Positions 37,430 through 50,200 of a DNA stretch of 64,000 nucleotides are shown here, piece by piece (the stretch's first letter is position 1; the number at the start of each line of letters is the position of its first letter). This stretch comes from Talinum fruticosum. Taxonomy: Eukaryota > Streptophyta > Magnoliopsida > Caryophyllales > Talinaceae. The position numbers were made by a program, and so were the translations under genes. The stretch lies in contig JAITYX010000011.1 of NCBI GenBank assembly GCA_021018815.1, forward strand, positions 7,330,501 to 7,394,500, in the 5' to 3' direction. The notes beneath the pieces are model-generated. The model was given only the letters and a program-made list of their open reading frames with translations. It had not been told where the DNA came from and did no database searches.

Positions 37430-40400
37430 TAAAACAAAACCGATCCTCACTAAGTGGCTTAGTAAAGATATCAGTTAACTAAACTTTTGTAGGAATGAAT
37501 TCAAGTTCAATATCACATTTCTTAGAATGGTCTCTCGGAAAATGATACCCGACCTCAATATGATTTGTCTTTGAGTACTCGAACCGGATTCTTAGTGATG
37601 CTGATTGCACTCGATTTTCACACTTGATTGGAATTAATTTGAATGAAAGTCTAAGGTCTTTCAAGTGTTGCTTGATCTATAGAATCCGAGCACGAAGCAT
37701 GCTCCAGCTTGCAATGTACTCGGATTCAGCAGCTGACAGAGCGATTGATTTCGCTTCTTTGAGTTCCACAATATAAGGGATTGACTCGAAACCGACATGC
37801 TCCTGAGGTGCTCTTTCTATCAACCTTGTATCCAGCATAGTCAACATCCGAGTATCCAAGTGAGGGTCGGTTCCGAGTTTCTTAAGAACCATAGACCTAG
37901 AGTCCGAGTTCCTGCAAGATATCTAAAAATTCTCTTCACCACAGTGAGATCCGATTCTTTTGGATTAGCTTGGAATCTTGCACACAGGCATACACTAAAC
38001 ATAATGTCCGACCTCATCGGATGTAAGGTATAGCAGAGATCCAATCATACCTCGATAGAGTTTCGATCTACTCGCTTTACCTTTTTCATCCGAGTCCGGC
38101 TTCATGTCTGCTACTCATTGGTGTTGCTACATGTTTTGCATCTTGAATCTTGTACTTCTTCAACAATTCCTTGGTATACTTAGATTGATGGACATAGATG
38201 CCATCTTTGTCTTGCTTGATTTGTAGACCAAGAAAGAAATTGAGCTCTCCCATCATGCTCATTTGGAATTCTCGTCTCATTAACTCGGAAAAATCTCGAC
38301 AAAGATTTTCATTAGTAGCTCCAAAAATTATATCATCAACATAAATCCGAGCGATAAGAAAGTCTTTCCCCTTGGTTTTTATGAAAAAGAGTTTTGTCAA
38401 TCTGACCTCTTTTGAAATTATTTTCAACCAAGAAACTGCTCAGTTTTTCATACCAAGCTCTGGGAGCTTGTTTAAGACCATAAAGAGCTTTTGCAACTTG
38501 AAAATATGATTGGAAATTCGAGTTTTCAAATCCATGGGGTTACTCGACAGAGACTTCCTCTTGAATGAAACCATTCGGAAAAGCACATTTGACATCCATT
38601 TTATACAATTTAATATTCATGTTTGATGCAAATGCCAAAAGGATTCTCGATTGCTTCAACTCTAGCAACTCGGTGCAAAGGTTTCCCCACAATCAATCCC
38701 TTCTTCTTGATTGTAACCTTGAGCTACAAGTCTAACCTTATTTCGACTACCAACCAATCTCATCCAGCTTTGTTCTTGAAAACCCATTTGGTTCCTATGA
38801 TTGGGTGGTCGAAGGTCGTTTGGTCAAAGTCCCGACTTGGTTTCTCTCAAATTGATTAAGTTCCTTTTGCATGGCCTCTAACCATTCAGGTCCATTTAGG
38901 GCCTCTAGTGCACTTCTGGGTTCGAGTTAATGATATGAATGTAGTGAATGCACATAGATTTTGCAAAGAAGAACGAGTTCTTACCCCATTGTTGATGTTA
39001 GACCATATGTTCTCGAGTGGGTGGCTCGAAACATATTTGAATGCTCTACCTGTTCTCTAGTTCACCAGATTTGTAGGTCGAACTGGTTGATCTTCGATGA
39101 TCCGATCCGACCGAGCTTGCTCATCTATTTGGCCTTCAACGATTCCGAGCTGGTTCTTAAGCTGGTTCGGTCCGAGTCAAGACATTCCGAGCCGCCTCAT
39201 TCTGATCCGCTTTCCTTTTACTCGTCTCGAGCTCGGCTTCGGCAAGATCATCTTCATCTCGACCGAGTTTCAAATATGAAAATGTTGACTCACTTGGTTT
39301 CCGCTAATCAATCTCATCAAACACAACGTGGATGCTTTCTTCCACTTTGTTGGTTCTTTTATTGAAAATGCGATATGGTTTACTATGAGATGAATAACCA
39401 AGAAAGATACCTTCATCTCGATTGAGTATCAAACTTGGTCAGGTGATCCTTACCATTGTTGTGAACATAACACTTACATCCAAAGGGTTTGAAGTATGGG
39501 ATGTTGGGTTTCTTTCCTCGTAGAGCTCGTATGGAGTTTTCTTCCAAATGGGTCCGATGAGGCATCCGTTCGATGTGTAGTTTGCTCGTGTTGACTCGCC
39601 TCGACCCGTAAATATTAAGCTAGATCATGTTCAATCATCATTGTCATTCCTATTTCTTCAAGAGTTCGGTTCTTTCTCTCCACTACTCCATTCTGTTGAG
39701 GAGTTCGGGTGCTGAGAAGTTGTGAGAGATACCATTCTTATCGTAAAACTCTGCAAAGTCCGAGTAATCAAACTCCCTTCCATGGTCGAGCTCGAATTCT
39801 TGTAATCTAAGTCCGAGACTCTACTTAAATTTTCCTGTAGAGCTTGCTGAACTCTTTTAAAGCTTCATTTTTGTGCTTAAGAAAACAAACCCAAGTAAAT
39901 CGCGAGTCATCAAAAATCACAAGTACATATGATTTACCTCCGAGACTCTTTACAGGATTTCACCACATAGATCCATATGCAACATTTCAAGCACTTTGGA
40001 TGTGAAAATAGTTTTGAGAGATTTGAAAGATGATCCGACTTGTTTCCCTTTTGTGCATGTTTCACAAATTTTATCTTTCTTAAATGCACAGTTAGGTAAA
40101 CCTCTAACTAAGCCATGAGATGCTAGCTTCTTGATAGTATGCATACTAACATGACCTAGTCTACGATGCCATGTCCAAGAATCATCATGTAAGGATGCTT
40201 TTAAACAAGATAAATTTTGACTTGGATCGAAAGAGGAATAGTGTAGGTATTACCCGAGAGCTTAGTCTCTTTGGTGGTTGCATTAGAAATATAGCAATTT
40301 GTCCGAGTGAACCTTACCTTTGACCCTTGTCGCACAATTGAGAGATACTCGAGTAGATTGTACTTTAATCCCTTGACAAGATAGATCGGGCTAACCAGGT

Positions 40401-40560
40401 TGTCTCCTTTCCCAATCTTGCGTATTCCAACTATCTTGCCCTTATCGTCAACGCCAAAAGCGACTTTGCCTCCTTTGTAATCTTCCAACTCGTAAAAGAG
40501 TCTTAAATCTCCCGACATGTGGCGTGAGCATCCACTGTCTAGGTACCAATGACATTTTGT
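37430..40560 (-). pseudogene. Broken pol of copia B
   Basis: High to low on the minus strand: protease WYLDSGCSRHMSGD (about 40508-40550); gag-pre-integrase HTIKKLASHGLVRGL with C-x2-C (about 40030-40140); integrase C-terminal motif TPQQNGVVERKNRTLEE (about 39655-39708); RT with ALYGLKQAPRAWYEKL (about 38445-38490) and YVDDIIFG (YVDD at 38332-38343); RNase H with SDVDYAG-K-DRKSTSG (about 37795-37850) and AAESEYIA (about 37712-37735). The order confirms Ty1/copia. Stops and frameshifts separate the blocks, and no single frame spans the polyprotein. Confidence 0.85.
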
Positions 40561-40739
40561 CTTTTTCTCGAGTTACCTCCCGAGGATTTCTCCTCGGTGT
40601 CCGAGTTGTCGAGTCCGACTCGGATCCAGCTTCCGAGTCCGTTAATGCCATCGGACACTTCGAGTTGTCGAATCTTCATCTTCTTCAAATGAGTCTTCCT
40701 CACTCCATGTGGCCATCATGGCCTTCTTCTTCTTTCTGT

Positions 40740-41701
40740 CCCTCTTTCTCCTTGGACAGTCTTTGACTATATGATCTTTGCCGCCACATTCAAAACAACT
40801 AGAGTTCTTAGTTAAAGATAACTTTGAAGGGGGGAATGTTTACCTTTTGTGTCATTCTTATCTTTTTTGTATAACTCTTCCCTTGGCCTCCTCTCCCATT
40901 TCTTATGCTTTATCATTCTTTTGAAGCCTCGAGCAATGAGTGCCATGGGATCTTCTTCTGAATCTAAGAAACTTAAATTTTCTCCTCTCGCTTTCGAGGT
41001 TTCAGCTGCAATGTTCTTTTTGGTACCGACCTCAACATCCTCTTCTTTCGGATGGATTTCATGGGTAAGTAACTTCCCAATCAGTTCGTCTGGCTTTAGT
41101 TGAGAGAGGTTTTGAGCTTCCTCAATGGCTGTCACCTTGCGACCCCATCTTCTCTTGGGTAGACTTCTTAGAATTTTCCTGCACATTTCTTCGTGAGAAA
41201 TCTTTCTACCCGGATATTTGAGATTGTTTGTAATCTCGGTGAAGCGTATAAACATCCGAGTGATGTTTTCTTCTGGCTCCATCTTGAACAACTCATATTT
41301 GTAAAGATATTGACTTATCTTCGCTTGTGTCACTTGGCTTGTTCCTTCGTATGTGTTGACAAGAGTGTCCCACACATCTTTAGTCGTGTCACAAGCCGAC
41401 ACTCTATTGTATTCTTCCGAGTTGATGACGCACATTAGAATGTTCATTACTTTAAAGTTCTTTCCGAACTTTTCCGACTCTTCATTGGTGTACTCGAACT
41501 TTGCTTTAGGTACAGTGTCTTGTATCTTCCATCTTCATGGGAATATAATTGCCTTCTTGCATGATGTTCCAAACATCTTCATCGCTGTCTAGCAGAAAGC
41601 ATTCCATTAGCTTCTTCCAAGTGTACGAAATTTGATCCTTTGAACTTAGGTGGTTTGATGGAAGATTTTCCTTCATCAAACTCTCCATTGTTCCGAGCCA
41701 T
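40740..41701 (-). pseudogene. gag of copia B (nearly intact, frameshifted)
   Basis: Starts at an ATG at 41701 (MARNNGEFDEGKSSIKPPKF), shifts frame near 41625 into SYTWKKLMECFLLDSDEDVW, then a 211-codon frame (41447-40812) carries the UBN2 gag domain: DVWDTLVNTYEGTSQV, FKMEPEENITRMFIRF, KILRSLPKRW. The CCHC zinc knuckle CFECGGKDHIVKDC lies at about 40751-40795. The protein packages retroelement RNA. The frameshift near 41625 would be cured by one T in a short T-run. Confidence 0.8.
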
Positions 41702-41746
41702 CCGATCTTTAGACCTTTAGGTTGTTAGACCCTTTCGAAAGGCTAA

Positions 41747-41758
41747 GCTTTGATACCA
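41747..41758 (-). other. Primer-binding site of copia B
   Basis: On the minus strand TGGTATCAAAGC, the initiator tRNA-Met site used by SIRE-type elements, two bases from the LTR end. Confidence 0.85.
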
Positions 41759-41760
41759 AT

Positions 41761-42084
41761 TGAAGGTTTGCTCTTAGAGAGTGTTAGTCACCCTAGAGGG
41801 GGTGAATAGGGTGATGAGGAAATTTTAACAAACTTAGATAGAATAAGCTTGAAAAGAAAGAATCGGACAATCCGAGTCTAGATTGGACTCGTAAAATTGT
41901 AAACTCAAAGAAGCGTGGAAACCCTCCCGGGGCGGAAAACCACGGACAGTGCTAGACCAAGCACCAAATCAAAACCACTATTTTAAATCCACAAAATACA
42001 ACAGATCGACTCAACCGTAATTGCTCCCTTAAACAATTCCTTACACGTTTTCCTAGACTCGAAATTTCCTTATCCGATCTAGTA
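41761..42084 (-). repeat. 5' LTR of copia B, segment next to gag
   Basis: Aligns with 33233-33555 of the other LTR and stops exactly at the CACTA insertion. Ends in the target-site copy GTA (42082-42084). Confidence 0.9.
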
Positions 42085-42099
42085 CACTACAAAGAAAAC

Positions 42100-42440
42100 A
42101 ATAAATTAGCGTCGGACAAAATCGGACGCCAAATCCAGAAAATCCGACGCTAAACGTCTTTAGCGTCGGATTAGAGTCGGATAAAATTTTGACGCAGAAG
42201 ACCTCGACGCTAAAAAATTTAGAGTCGGATTCACCATCCGACGCTAATTAGCGTCGGATTCTTGCTATTAGCGTCGGATCCGACGCTAACAACGTCGGAT
42301 TTGAATCCGACGCTAATGTCGTTTTCTTTTTATAACCGCTTCATTTTAGCGTCGGATTTTTGTGTTTAGGGTCAGCCTTTTTGACTCAAATAGCGTCGGA
42401 TTTTGGGTGCGACACTAAAATCCGACGCTAAATGTTCCAT
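42100..42440. promoter_or_regulatory. Left subterminal repeats of the CACTA
   Basis: More than ten copies of TAGCGTCGGAT and its reverse complement ATCCGACGCTA in both orientations, some back to back (GCGTCGGATCCGACGC at about 42275). In En/Spm such subterminal motifs bind TnpA and bring the ends together. The role here is inferred. Confidence 0.85.
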
Positions 42441-42710
42441 TATTTTGCCGTAGCTTTTTGAACATTTGTTATTCCGTTTTTACATATATTTCCTGCAAAA
42501 CATTTACATAAAAGTCCGACTTCTTCTCTACACAGTAATATACAAATACACAAATACATTGTGATTCATTGTTTGCACAATCATCCACAAACCACCAAGT
42601 ATTCATCATCCTAACAACTACCTAATATCCAACAAACCGGTTCAAAGTTAAACAAAGCAATTCAACAAACAAACCAATTCAAAGTTCAATAAACAAACCA
42701 TGCTAAGAAA

Positions 42711-44173
42711 TTAGTTAGAACCACCGGACATCCTGTCAACTTGTGATTGGAGGTTTTGAATGAGTTTCATTGCTTCTTCCATGGCTTTTTGCTGATTCTC
42801 GACCATTTTTCTTTGCTCTTCCATGACTTTTTGATGACTCTCGGTTAATTTTCTCTGCTGATCAAGTTGTTCTTGGGTTGATTGAAGTTGTGATTGTAGG
42901 CGAGAATAAGCCGAGGAATTGTAGGTAGCACCTGTAGAGGATGTCGAGGCGAGTAGGCTTCTCGTAGAACATTGTTGCGGAATTACCCAATCCATAGATG
43001 GTTTATTTTTGCTCCATCCACCCGACACCTCATAGTAGAGGGTCTCGCCTCTTTTGTCCCCTCCTCGAATACCACGCTCGGCTCTAATCGCTTCATATTT
43101 TTCCTGCAAAGGGAAAGTATCCATTGTACATTCAATACGAATATCCCCTACAATTGTCCATTTCACTCTATTTGCTTGTAAAGGTTTACGGAGATAATAT
43201 TCTTACCCACAGAGATTTGGACCGGTCATCGACAAAAACCTTTCCAGATTGAGCATCATCCTTACTACGACTCCTCACAAACAATGCAGATGGAGTAGGA
43301 TTCTTCCCTTCCTTAATCTAGGCATAAAATTATGCAATAAAGTTACACAAACTAAATTATGTGTATAAAATGAAAGAAAACCAAAATACTAGAGTTTATA
43401 CCATTTGGACTGCGAGATCTGCGGTTGAGACCGACCCTTGACTATGTAAGGTTCCTGCTTTTGGGCCTTCTGTCCTATTCTTGAAGCATTGGGCAGATTT
43501 TTTGAAATTCAGAGGTACTTCTTAGCCCCTTCAACCTCTCTCGCCCTCATCCGACAACCAAGTTATTGGTTTATCATCGGGCCTTTTTCCGACCTTGCTC
43601 GCTAAATTCCTCAAATTTTTACCAACTTTCTTCTTCCACTCTGCATAGACTTCTTGAGAAAGTTCTGGAGCCCAAGTATACTTACCCTGTTTTACACAAA
43701 TATTAACAAACATAAATTGAAAATATTAAAAACTACTCATATATATCCAATTGTTTTCAAGTTTTTTACCTCAAAAGTCCTCCACAAAAGTTGTAACTCT
43801 TCTTTAGGGAGATTTGATAAACATGTGCACTGGCCATTGTAGAAACTCTTGATATCATCCGATATAGCTCGTGACAACTTCGACTTAGTGAACCTGCAAT
43901 AAAATTATTAAGTTAAAACTACCCAAAGAATACGAAAAATAAAGCTGTATTATCGAGACATACCACCGAGTTATCATCATCCTTTGCCAAAAGTCTCTTC
44001 CTGCAAGCTGCCCCTTGTTGTGAGCTATCTCCCTGTGATGATGATGATTGAGTCCGGACTATAGCATGATCAGCCCCAACATTGGAATCGGAACCGAAGT
44101 AGGCGCACCATGATTTAGCGCAAAACCTTTTGTTCGAGGCATACTTGTATATACAACGAATAATGTCATGCAA
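42711..44173 (-). CDS. TnpA-like accessory protein, Transposase_24 (Ptta/En/Spm) family
   Basis: Exon-like blocks on the minus strand: about 44173-43965 (SSSSQGDSSQQGA low-complexity, then CRKRLLAKDDD); about 43895-43770 (FTKSKLSRAISDDIKSFYNG ... LWRTFE); about 43686-43540 (GKYTWAPELSQEVYAEWKKK ... RPDDKPITWLSDE); about 43490-43400; about 43316-43207 (ALFVRSRSKDDAQSGKVFVD); 43103-42711 (EKYEAIRAERG, then a Gln-rich coiled coil with ENQQKAMEEAMKLIQNLQSQ). This order, ending in a coiled coil, is that of plant transposase_24 proteins. They would bind the subterminal repeats. Exact splice sites were not all fixed; coding integrity is uncertain. Confidence 0.65.
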
Positions 44174-44289
44174 AGAGAATTTAAGTATATATATTCAAAA
44201 ATCAATTAATATACACAAAAAATCAAAACATACATCAAAATCATAACATAGATCGTTGGTTATCAATGTCACGAGATTACAATATTACT

Positions 44290-47200
44290 TCAAAAATCAT
44301 CATCATCATTAGCTACAATGTCATCATCAATGTCATTATATAATAAAAAACTATCATCATCCGCCTCCACTTCAAAATTATCATCCTCGTTTTCAGCATT
44401 GAAATCGACTTCATTAGCTTCCTCTTCAATTATGTCCTCAAGTTCATTTTCAAATCCTTCTTGGACTCCTTCGAACTCACACAAAGTAGGAGGATTTTCA
44501 TTAGTATCCTCTTGGAATGCTTTGTATCATTGAGTGGTGCTTCAATGGTTGATCTTGGTTTTATCTTAATCACCGCCCACCATTGGTTTCTATCGTTCCT
44601 TATACTTGGATAAGGGGTAAAATACACTTGCATAGCTTGGGATACCAGTACAAATGGATCATACTTTGGGTACTTCTTTGTATGGTTGACATCCACTAAT
44701 TTATATTGTTTGTGTATATTAATACCCCTTATAGAATCAAACCATTCACATTTGAACAAAACTGTCTTGTAAGAGCGAGAATCCCCAACATACTCTAACT
44801 CAATCACCTCTTGAAGAATGCCATAATAATGAATGTCATCTACCCCTTTCACGGATACCCCATAGCTCATACTGGCCTTGTTTTGACCGTATTTATAGGT
44901 GTGAAAGTTGTAATTATTTATGTAATAATGGTTAAAACTACGCACATTCTTCTTTGGACCAAGTGCCAAACTTTTAATTACTCCATTGTTCTCGTTCAAA
45001 TGAAAAACCTACGCCATTAAAATATAAGTTAATGAAAATGTAATACATATTTAAACCACTCGCAACACAACATCAATATACTAACCTTCTCTCGAAACCA
45101 TTTTGGGAATTCTTTATCAAACTTACTCCATACTTCATCTTTCTTAATACGTGGATGTAGTGTAATCATTTCATCTTCAAATTGCCTTAGTTGGGGAAAA
45201 TGCTTATTATTAGGTCGTTATCATTAAAAGATAATATATGACAAAATTATTCAAGTTGATAGTCGTACCGTTCATAATCCTCTAATATTTCACAATTCTG
45301 AAGAATGTATGCATGAGCTGCATCATACTCGCGTTGATCAAGGTATCTCATACGTCCTTCACTGGGGCATACCCGACATTAAAGGAGAAGACATCCGGAA
45401 TGTGTTCACCTTGATTCTCCTCTGTATGAGGATATACATTTCGCACAAGATCTCTTGTTTTTGTGTCAACATTTTGCTCAAAGTAAGCGGCACAAAAATT
45501 TGAAATCTCCTCTGTTAGATATGCATTGCATATGGACGGTTCAACACGAGCTTTATTACGGACTTTCTTCTTTAAATGATGCAGAAATCTGCATCATAAG
45601 TATAAATATTTACTATCATCACTACAAAATATTAATTGAAAACTTGATAAAAATCACTTGATACCTTTCAAAGGGATACATCCATCTATATTGAACGGGT
45701 CCACCTACTTTAGCCTCATATGGTAAGTGGACAGGAAGATGCTCCATCACATTGAAGAAAGATGGAGGGAAGATCATCTCCATCTTACATAGTATTTCGG
45801 AGATATTTGCCTCTAATCGGAGCACATCCTCCGTTCGCAAATGAGTGGCGCATAAATCCCTGAAGAATTGGCTTAGTTCCGTAAGGACTTTCCAAACATT
45901 TGGAGGCGGTAATTCCCTCAAAGCTATGGGTAATAATCGCTCCATAAGGATGTGACAATCATGGCTTTTCAAATTATGCAACTTTGCATTTTTCCATCAA
46001 CACATCGACTTAAATTACTAGCATATCCATCGGGTAACTTAAGTTGTTTTAGCCACTCACATAAAGCTTTTCTTGCCTCTTTACTCGGAACATATGGAGC
46101 GTGCGGAACAGTTTCGGTTCGTCCTCCATCGGCATGTTCGATAGTCCGAATGTTTAGTTTTTGACGCTTACAATGAGTGGCTAAATCCTTTCTTGAGTTG
46201 ATGTCATCCTTAGTTTTTCCCTTCACATCCATGATTGTGTTGATTACTTGATCAAACACATTCTTTTCGACATGCATGACATCTAAATTGTGACGTATGA
46301 GAAGATTTTTCCAATACGGCAATTCCCAGAATATGCTTCGTTTTGTCCAATTGTGAGACTCGAGATAACCACCAATTGAGCCATGATAATCAACAGAGTT
46401 AGGCATTGTACATATGCGATCCCATATTTGATCACCTTTAAGACGAGGAGGAGGAGGTGAATAGTCGACCTTATTTTTCAAAAAGCACTCTTGTTAGACC
46501 TAAAACGATGACCTTCGGGAAGAAATTGTCTATGGCAATCAAACCATGTGGTCTTCTTCCCATGTTTTAGTCTGAATGCTTTCGTGTTTTCCATGCAATA
46601 AGGACAAGCTAATTTCCCGATGTCATCCAACCCGAAAGCATACCATATGCTGGAAAGTCACTTATTGTCCACATAACTGCTCCCTTCAACGTAAAGTTAT
46701 TCTTTTTCGAAACATCATACGTTTGAAGCCCAACATCCCACAAGTGCTTCAATTCCTCAATGAGTGGTTGTAAATAAACATCAAGTTTCCCCTTAGGACT
46801 TTTTGGGCCAGGAATCAACAAAGTAAGAAACATGAATTGTCTCTTCATGTACAACCAAGGTGGTAAATTGTATGGAGTTGCAATTACGGGCCAACAGGAG
46901 TACGTGCGCCCAAAATTGCCAAATGGGGCGAAGCCATCGGTACATAAACCTAATCGAACATTGTGAGGTTCGGCGGAAAATTCCTTGAAAGTGACATCAA
47001 AATGCTTCCATGCTTCACTATCACATGGATGTGCCATTGAGCCACTTTCACGTGGATTTTCATAATGCCACCTCATTTGGGCCGTTGTGCCATTCGTCGC
47101 ATACAATCTTTGTAATCTCGGCCCAATTGGAAAGTATATTAGTACTTTCTTTGCAATACCTTTACCCCTCAATGTCTTCTTCTCATATCTATCGACCCCA

Positions 47201-47911
47201 CAATGCTCACATCTATCCAAATTAATTTTGTCTTTCCAATATAACATACACCCATTTGGACAAACATCAATTCTCTCATGTGGAAGTTCCAAAGCGGCAA
47301 GCGGCTTCTTTGCGAGAATAATAAGTGTCGGTCAACTCAGTATTAGGTGGACACATTTCCTTCATCAATGCCAACAAATTGTCAACAGCTCTATTTGGGA
47401 GATTAAACTCACATTTGATGTTAATGAGCCGTGAGATTACCGACAATAAGGACAAATCACACCCCTCGTACAAAGGCCTCTTAGCCGCTTCCAACATTTC
47501 AAAGAATTTTTTGCATCTTCATTTGGTTCCTCATCCACACTTTCATCATCAATTCCATGTTGAGGACATAGGCCCAAATGCATCCATCAACATTTCATGC
47601 ATTGATTCAACTTGTGGATTTGACGACCCTTGGTTGTTCATTTCTAAATCAGGGTAAGTCTCTCCATGGTTAACCCAATGAAAATAATTAGCGCGAAACC
47701 CATGTTTATACAAATGTAATTTCACGGTATCCTCATCTAAGAAAGGCACGTTGCCACATTTACTACAAGGGCACCTCATCTTCTTCGACCTCTTGAAGCT
47801 TTCTTCTTATTTAGCAAATGGAATAAATTCCTCTTCTATCCTACGAATGAACTCCTTATTCAAGTATTTTCCATCAAACCTTTTATACATCCACTCTCTA
47901 TTTGTCTCCAT
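44290..47911 (-). pseudogene. TNP2/TnpD-type CACTA transposase, frameshifted
   Basis: Starts at an ATG at 47911 (METNREWMYKRFDGKYLN, Transpos_assoc domain with CPCSKCGN near 47765). Then the TNP2 core (Transposase_21): DVCPNGCMLYWKD, SDSEAWKHF-like DSEAWKHFDV, RLGLCTDGFAPFG, LLIPGPKSPKGKLDVYLQP, WTISDFPAYGMLSGW (47290-46600), HNLDVMHVEKNVFD (about 46300). Then DUF4218-type MKSHDCH...RELPPPNVW and PVQYRWMYPFERY (45981-45660), DUF4216-type block (44999-44500) and an acidic tail (44484-44290). Breaks: an in-frame TAA near 47800, frameshifts near 47570-47500, 47305, 46480, 45990 and 44530. At least three of these would be cured by one base in an A or T run. Encodes the cut-and-paste enzyme if those are sequence errors. 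Confidence 0.85.
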
Positions 47912-48465
47912 TATCTGCAGATATATACGATTTTAAAATAATTTAGTATGTTCATCTTTTAAAATTAACAATCAAAAAACTTGCGTAATGTTTTACATTG
48001 TATTTTTTTAATGATAATTGCATGCCCTACATCTTTCTACGAGGGATAAGTGGTCCTATACCCATTCAAGAATAATATAATATTAGATCGTGCAGCTTAC
48101 GTCCTTGCATACTTTGACAAAATTTCGGCAGCATTTCCCTTTAGTTCTCCAAGTACGATCTATAAAGATGAGATGAATAATGCCTATGGTAAAATAATTC
48201 ACCCAGACATTACGCACCACATATTTATAATAGTACCTAGAGAACATATGGAAATTGTCGCCTTAAATTTGTCAAAGTGTATACAAGGATTTAGTAACTA
48301 CACAACCTAATACCATATTATTCTTAAACTGTCCAACACGGACAATTCAAAAACTTGTACATAACAAAGTTTTATATCAACACCATACACATGAGAATGT
48401 GTATAACTTGCTGATATACCTTGTTATGTACAAATTTTTGAACGCGTTTTCTAAGCTTTATGAAA

Positions 48466-48468
<3 letters not shown>

Positions 48469-48557
<89 letters not shown>
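48469..48557. repeat. (AT)n microsatellite within the CACTA
   Basis: About 44 AT units in the region upstream of the transposase ATG on the minus strand. Confidence 0.95.
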
Positions 48558-48558
<1 letters not shown>

Positions 48559-49890
48559 CTAATAGCTACCTTGCATTAAAAAAACAACAAACAGAAAGAT
48601 ATACCTTGCATTAAAAAGATATGCCTTACATTACAAATTATAAATCTGAATGATAAATAGACATGAAGTTTGATAGTTCTAATTGCAACAAAAACACGCA
48701 GACAATTCAGTTCCTTCATAGTATAGCTAGATTGAGAGAGAGAGAGAGTACCGATAACTACCCAACTCAGTAGAGCAACTAAATTCTTGACTCCCAAATT
48801 CTCAAATCCAAATTAACGTTCGAATTAGAAAAAAATAACAAACAAATACATCGCTTCATGTTAAAATCCATATTGGCTTGTTATTATCATTGAATACCAC
48901 AATATAATATTCAGTGGTTCTAATAAACAAGATTAAGCCTTTAAAACTATGCAAAGAACATGTAGCTAGCTAGACCTAGCTAGACAGAAGCAATAATTTT
49001 TGAAAGGGGGACTGGCCATGTGCATTGCAGATGGGAGATATATGTGCATTGCGAAGCAATAATTTCTAACATAAGAAAGCTACATATCCCTCCAAGGGAC
49101 TAAGCGACATAATCAACATCGTCTAAGGGATGTGAGCTAATGTACACATATCGAGTGTGTAATCAAAAATCAAAAATTACATCAATCATACTTAGCGACA
49201 ATTGAAAACTCCTAATAACAACATATAAGTTTTTCAAAAAATTGTAGTCTATAAAGATATTAGTTAATTCAATGATTAATATCTTCTCAAATGTCTTTTT
49301 AAAGTGATCGACAATAATTAATAATAATATTAAGTAGCTACATAAATTAAAATTTGAATTTAATAATCATACATCTTTCATAGGTCTATCATATGCTATC
49401 TTTTTTTTTTTTTTTAAAGCAATGGTGGGTTTATGGTAGTGGAAAATTATGAAAAAGGAGAATAAGTTAATAGCTCGGATCATAACAAATCACATGAAGA
49501 AAAAAAGGTATCTTTAAGCCATAAATGACCTGAATTATTACTCATCTAGAGCTCATCGAGGGTATTTGTATGTAATACAAATCATTATCGAAGTCAATCT
49601 AACCATTGTCGATCAATGGGGGCCGGAGCAAGCAATTGCACCAGCCAAGCAATTCAGGCACCAAACAATATCGAATTACACTAGAGAACAAGGAAAACAT
49701 CAAAATATTGTAGATTGCCCAATTAAACATGTTTCAAATTTTTATCCTATTGTCCTCACCATGTTTCTCAATTTCATTTAATCCAAACATTTACACTTTG
49801 CTACACTTCTCCATAATTTCCAAAACTTCATGAATCTTACAAGCGTGTAAACTATAAATGGGGGTAGGCCACAGATGGCGTCAAGAAAGT
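48558..49890. other. CACTA internal non-coding DNA
   Basis: AT-rich; no protein motif recognised on either strand. Probably intron or 5' region of the transposase transcription unit. Confidence 0.4.
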
Positions 49891-49895
49891 CTTAC

Positions 49896-50200
49896 GTGAG
49901 GGATGATGAGGTCTTCTTTCACATAAAGTAGATTCTCCACGAAGCTGTCCGCACTTCACGAAATTCGAGAACAAGCTGCCGCTGAACATCTCGCAGAAAG
50001 TCCCCAATAGTATCGCCTTTGCGTACATGAAGAATCAAACCCAAAAAAAGTACAAAGTAATGTTCGGATGAAAGTCGAACAGGCAACATAGATGTACTCG
50101 AATAGACGTAACTCCTAAAAGTATATCTTTTATTGACCTGGATTACTTGTCGATGGCCAGTCCCATCCCAAGATCGAATAGACATAACTCCTAAAAACAG
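49896..50200 (-). pseudogene. XCT: Captured fragment of an XAP5 / XCT gene inside the CACTA
   Basis: On the minus strand: WDGTGHRQVIQ (ending at 50138), then about 111 bp, then VRKGDTIGDFLRDVQRQLVLEFREVRTAS and, after a one-base shift, VENLLYVKEDLIIPH ending at 49896. This is the highly conserved core of XAP5 CIRCADIAN TIMEKEEPER. The 111-bp gap is an intron: donor CAG|GT at 50137, but the acceptor now reads AT instead of AG. The second block is followed by an intact donor CAC|GTAAG. So genomic DNA with introns, not cDNA, was captured. The fragment lacks both ends of the host gene and cannot make XCT. Confidence 0.85.
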
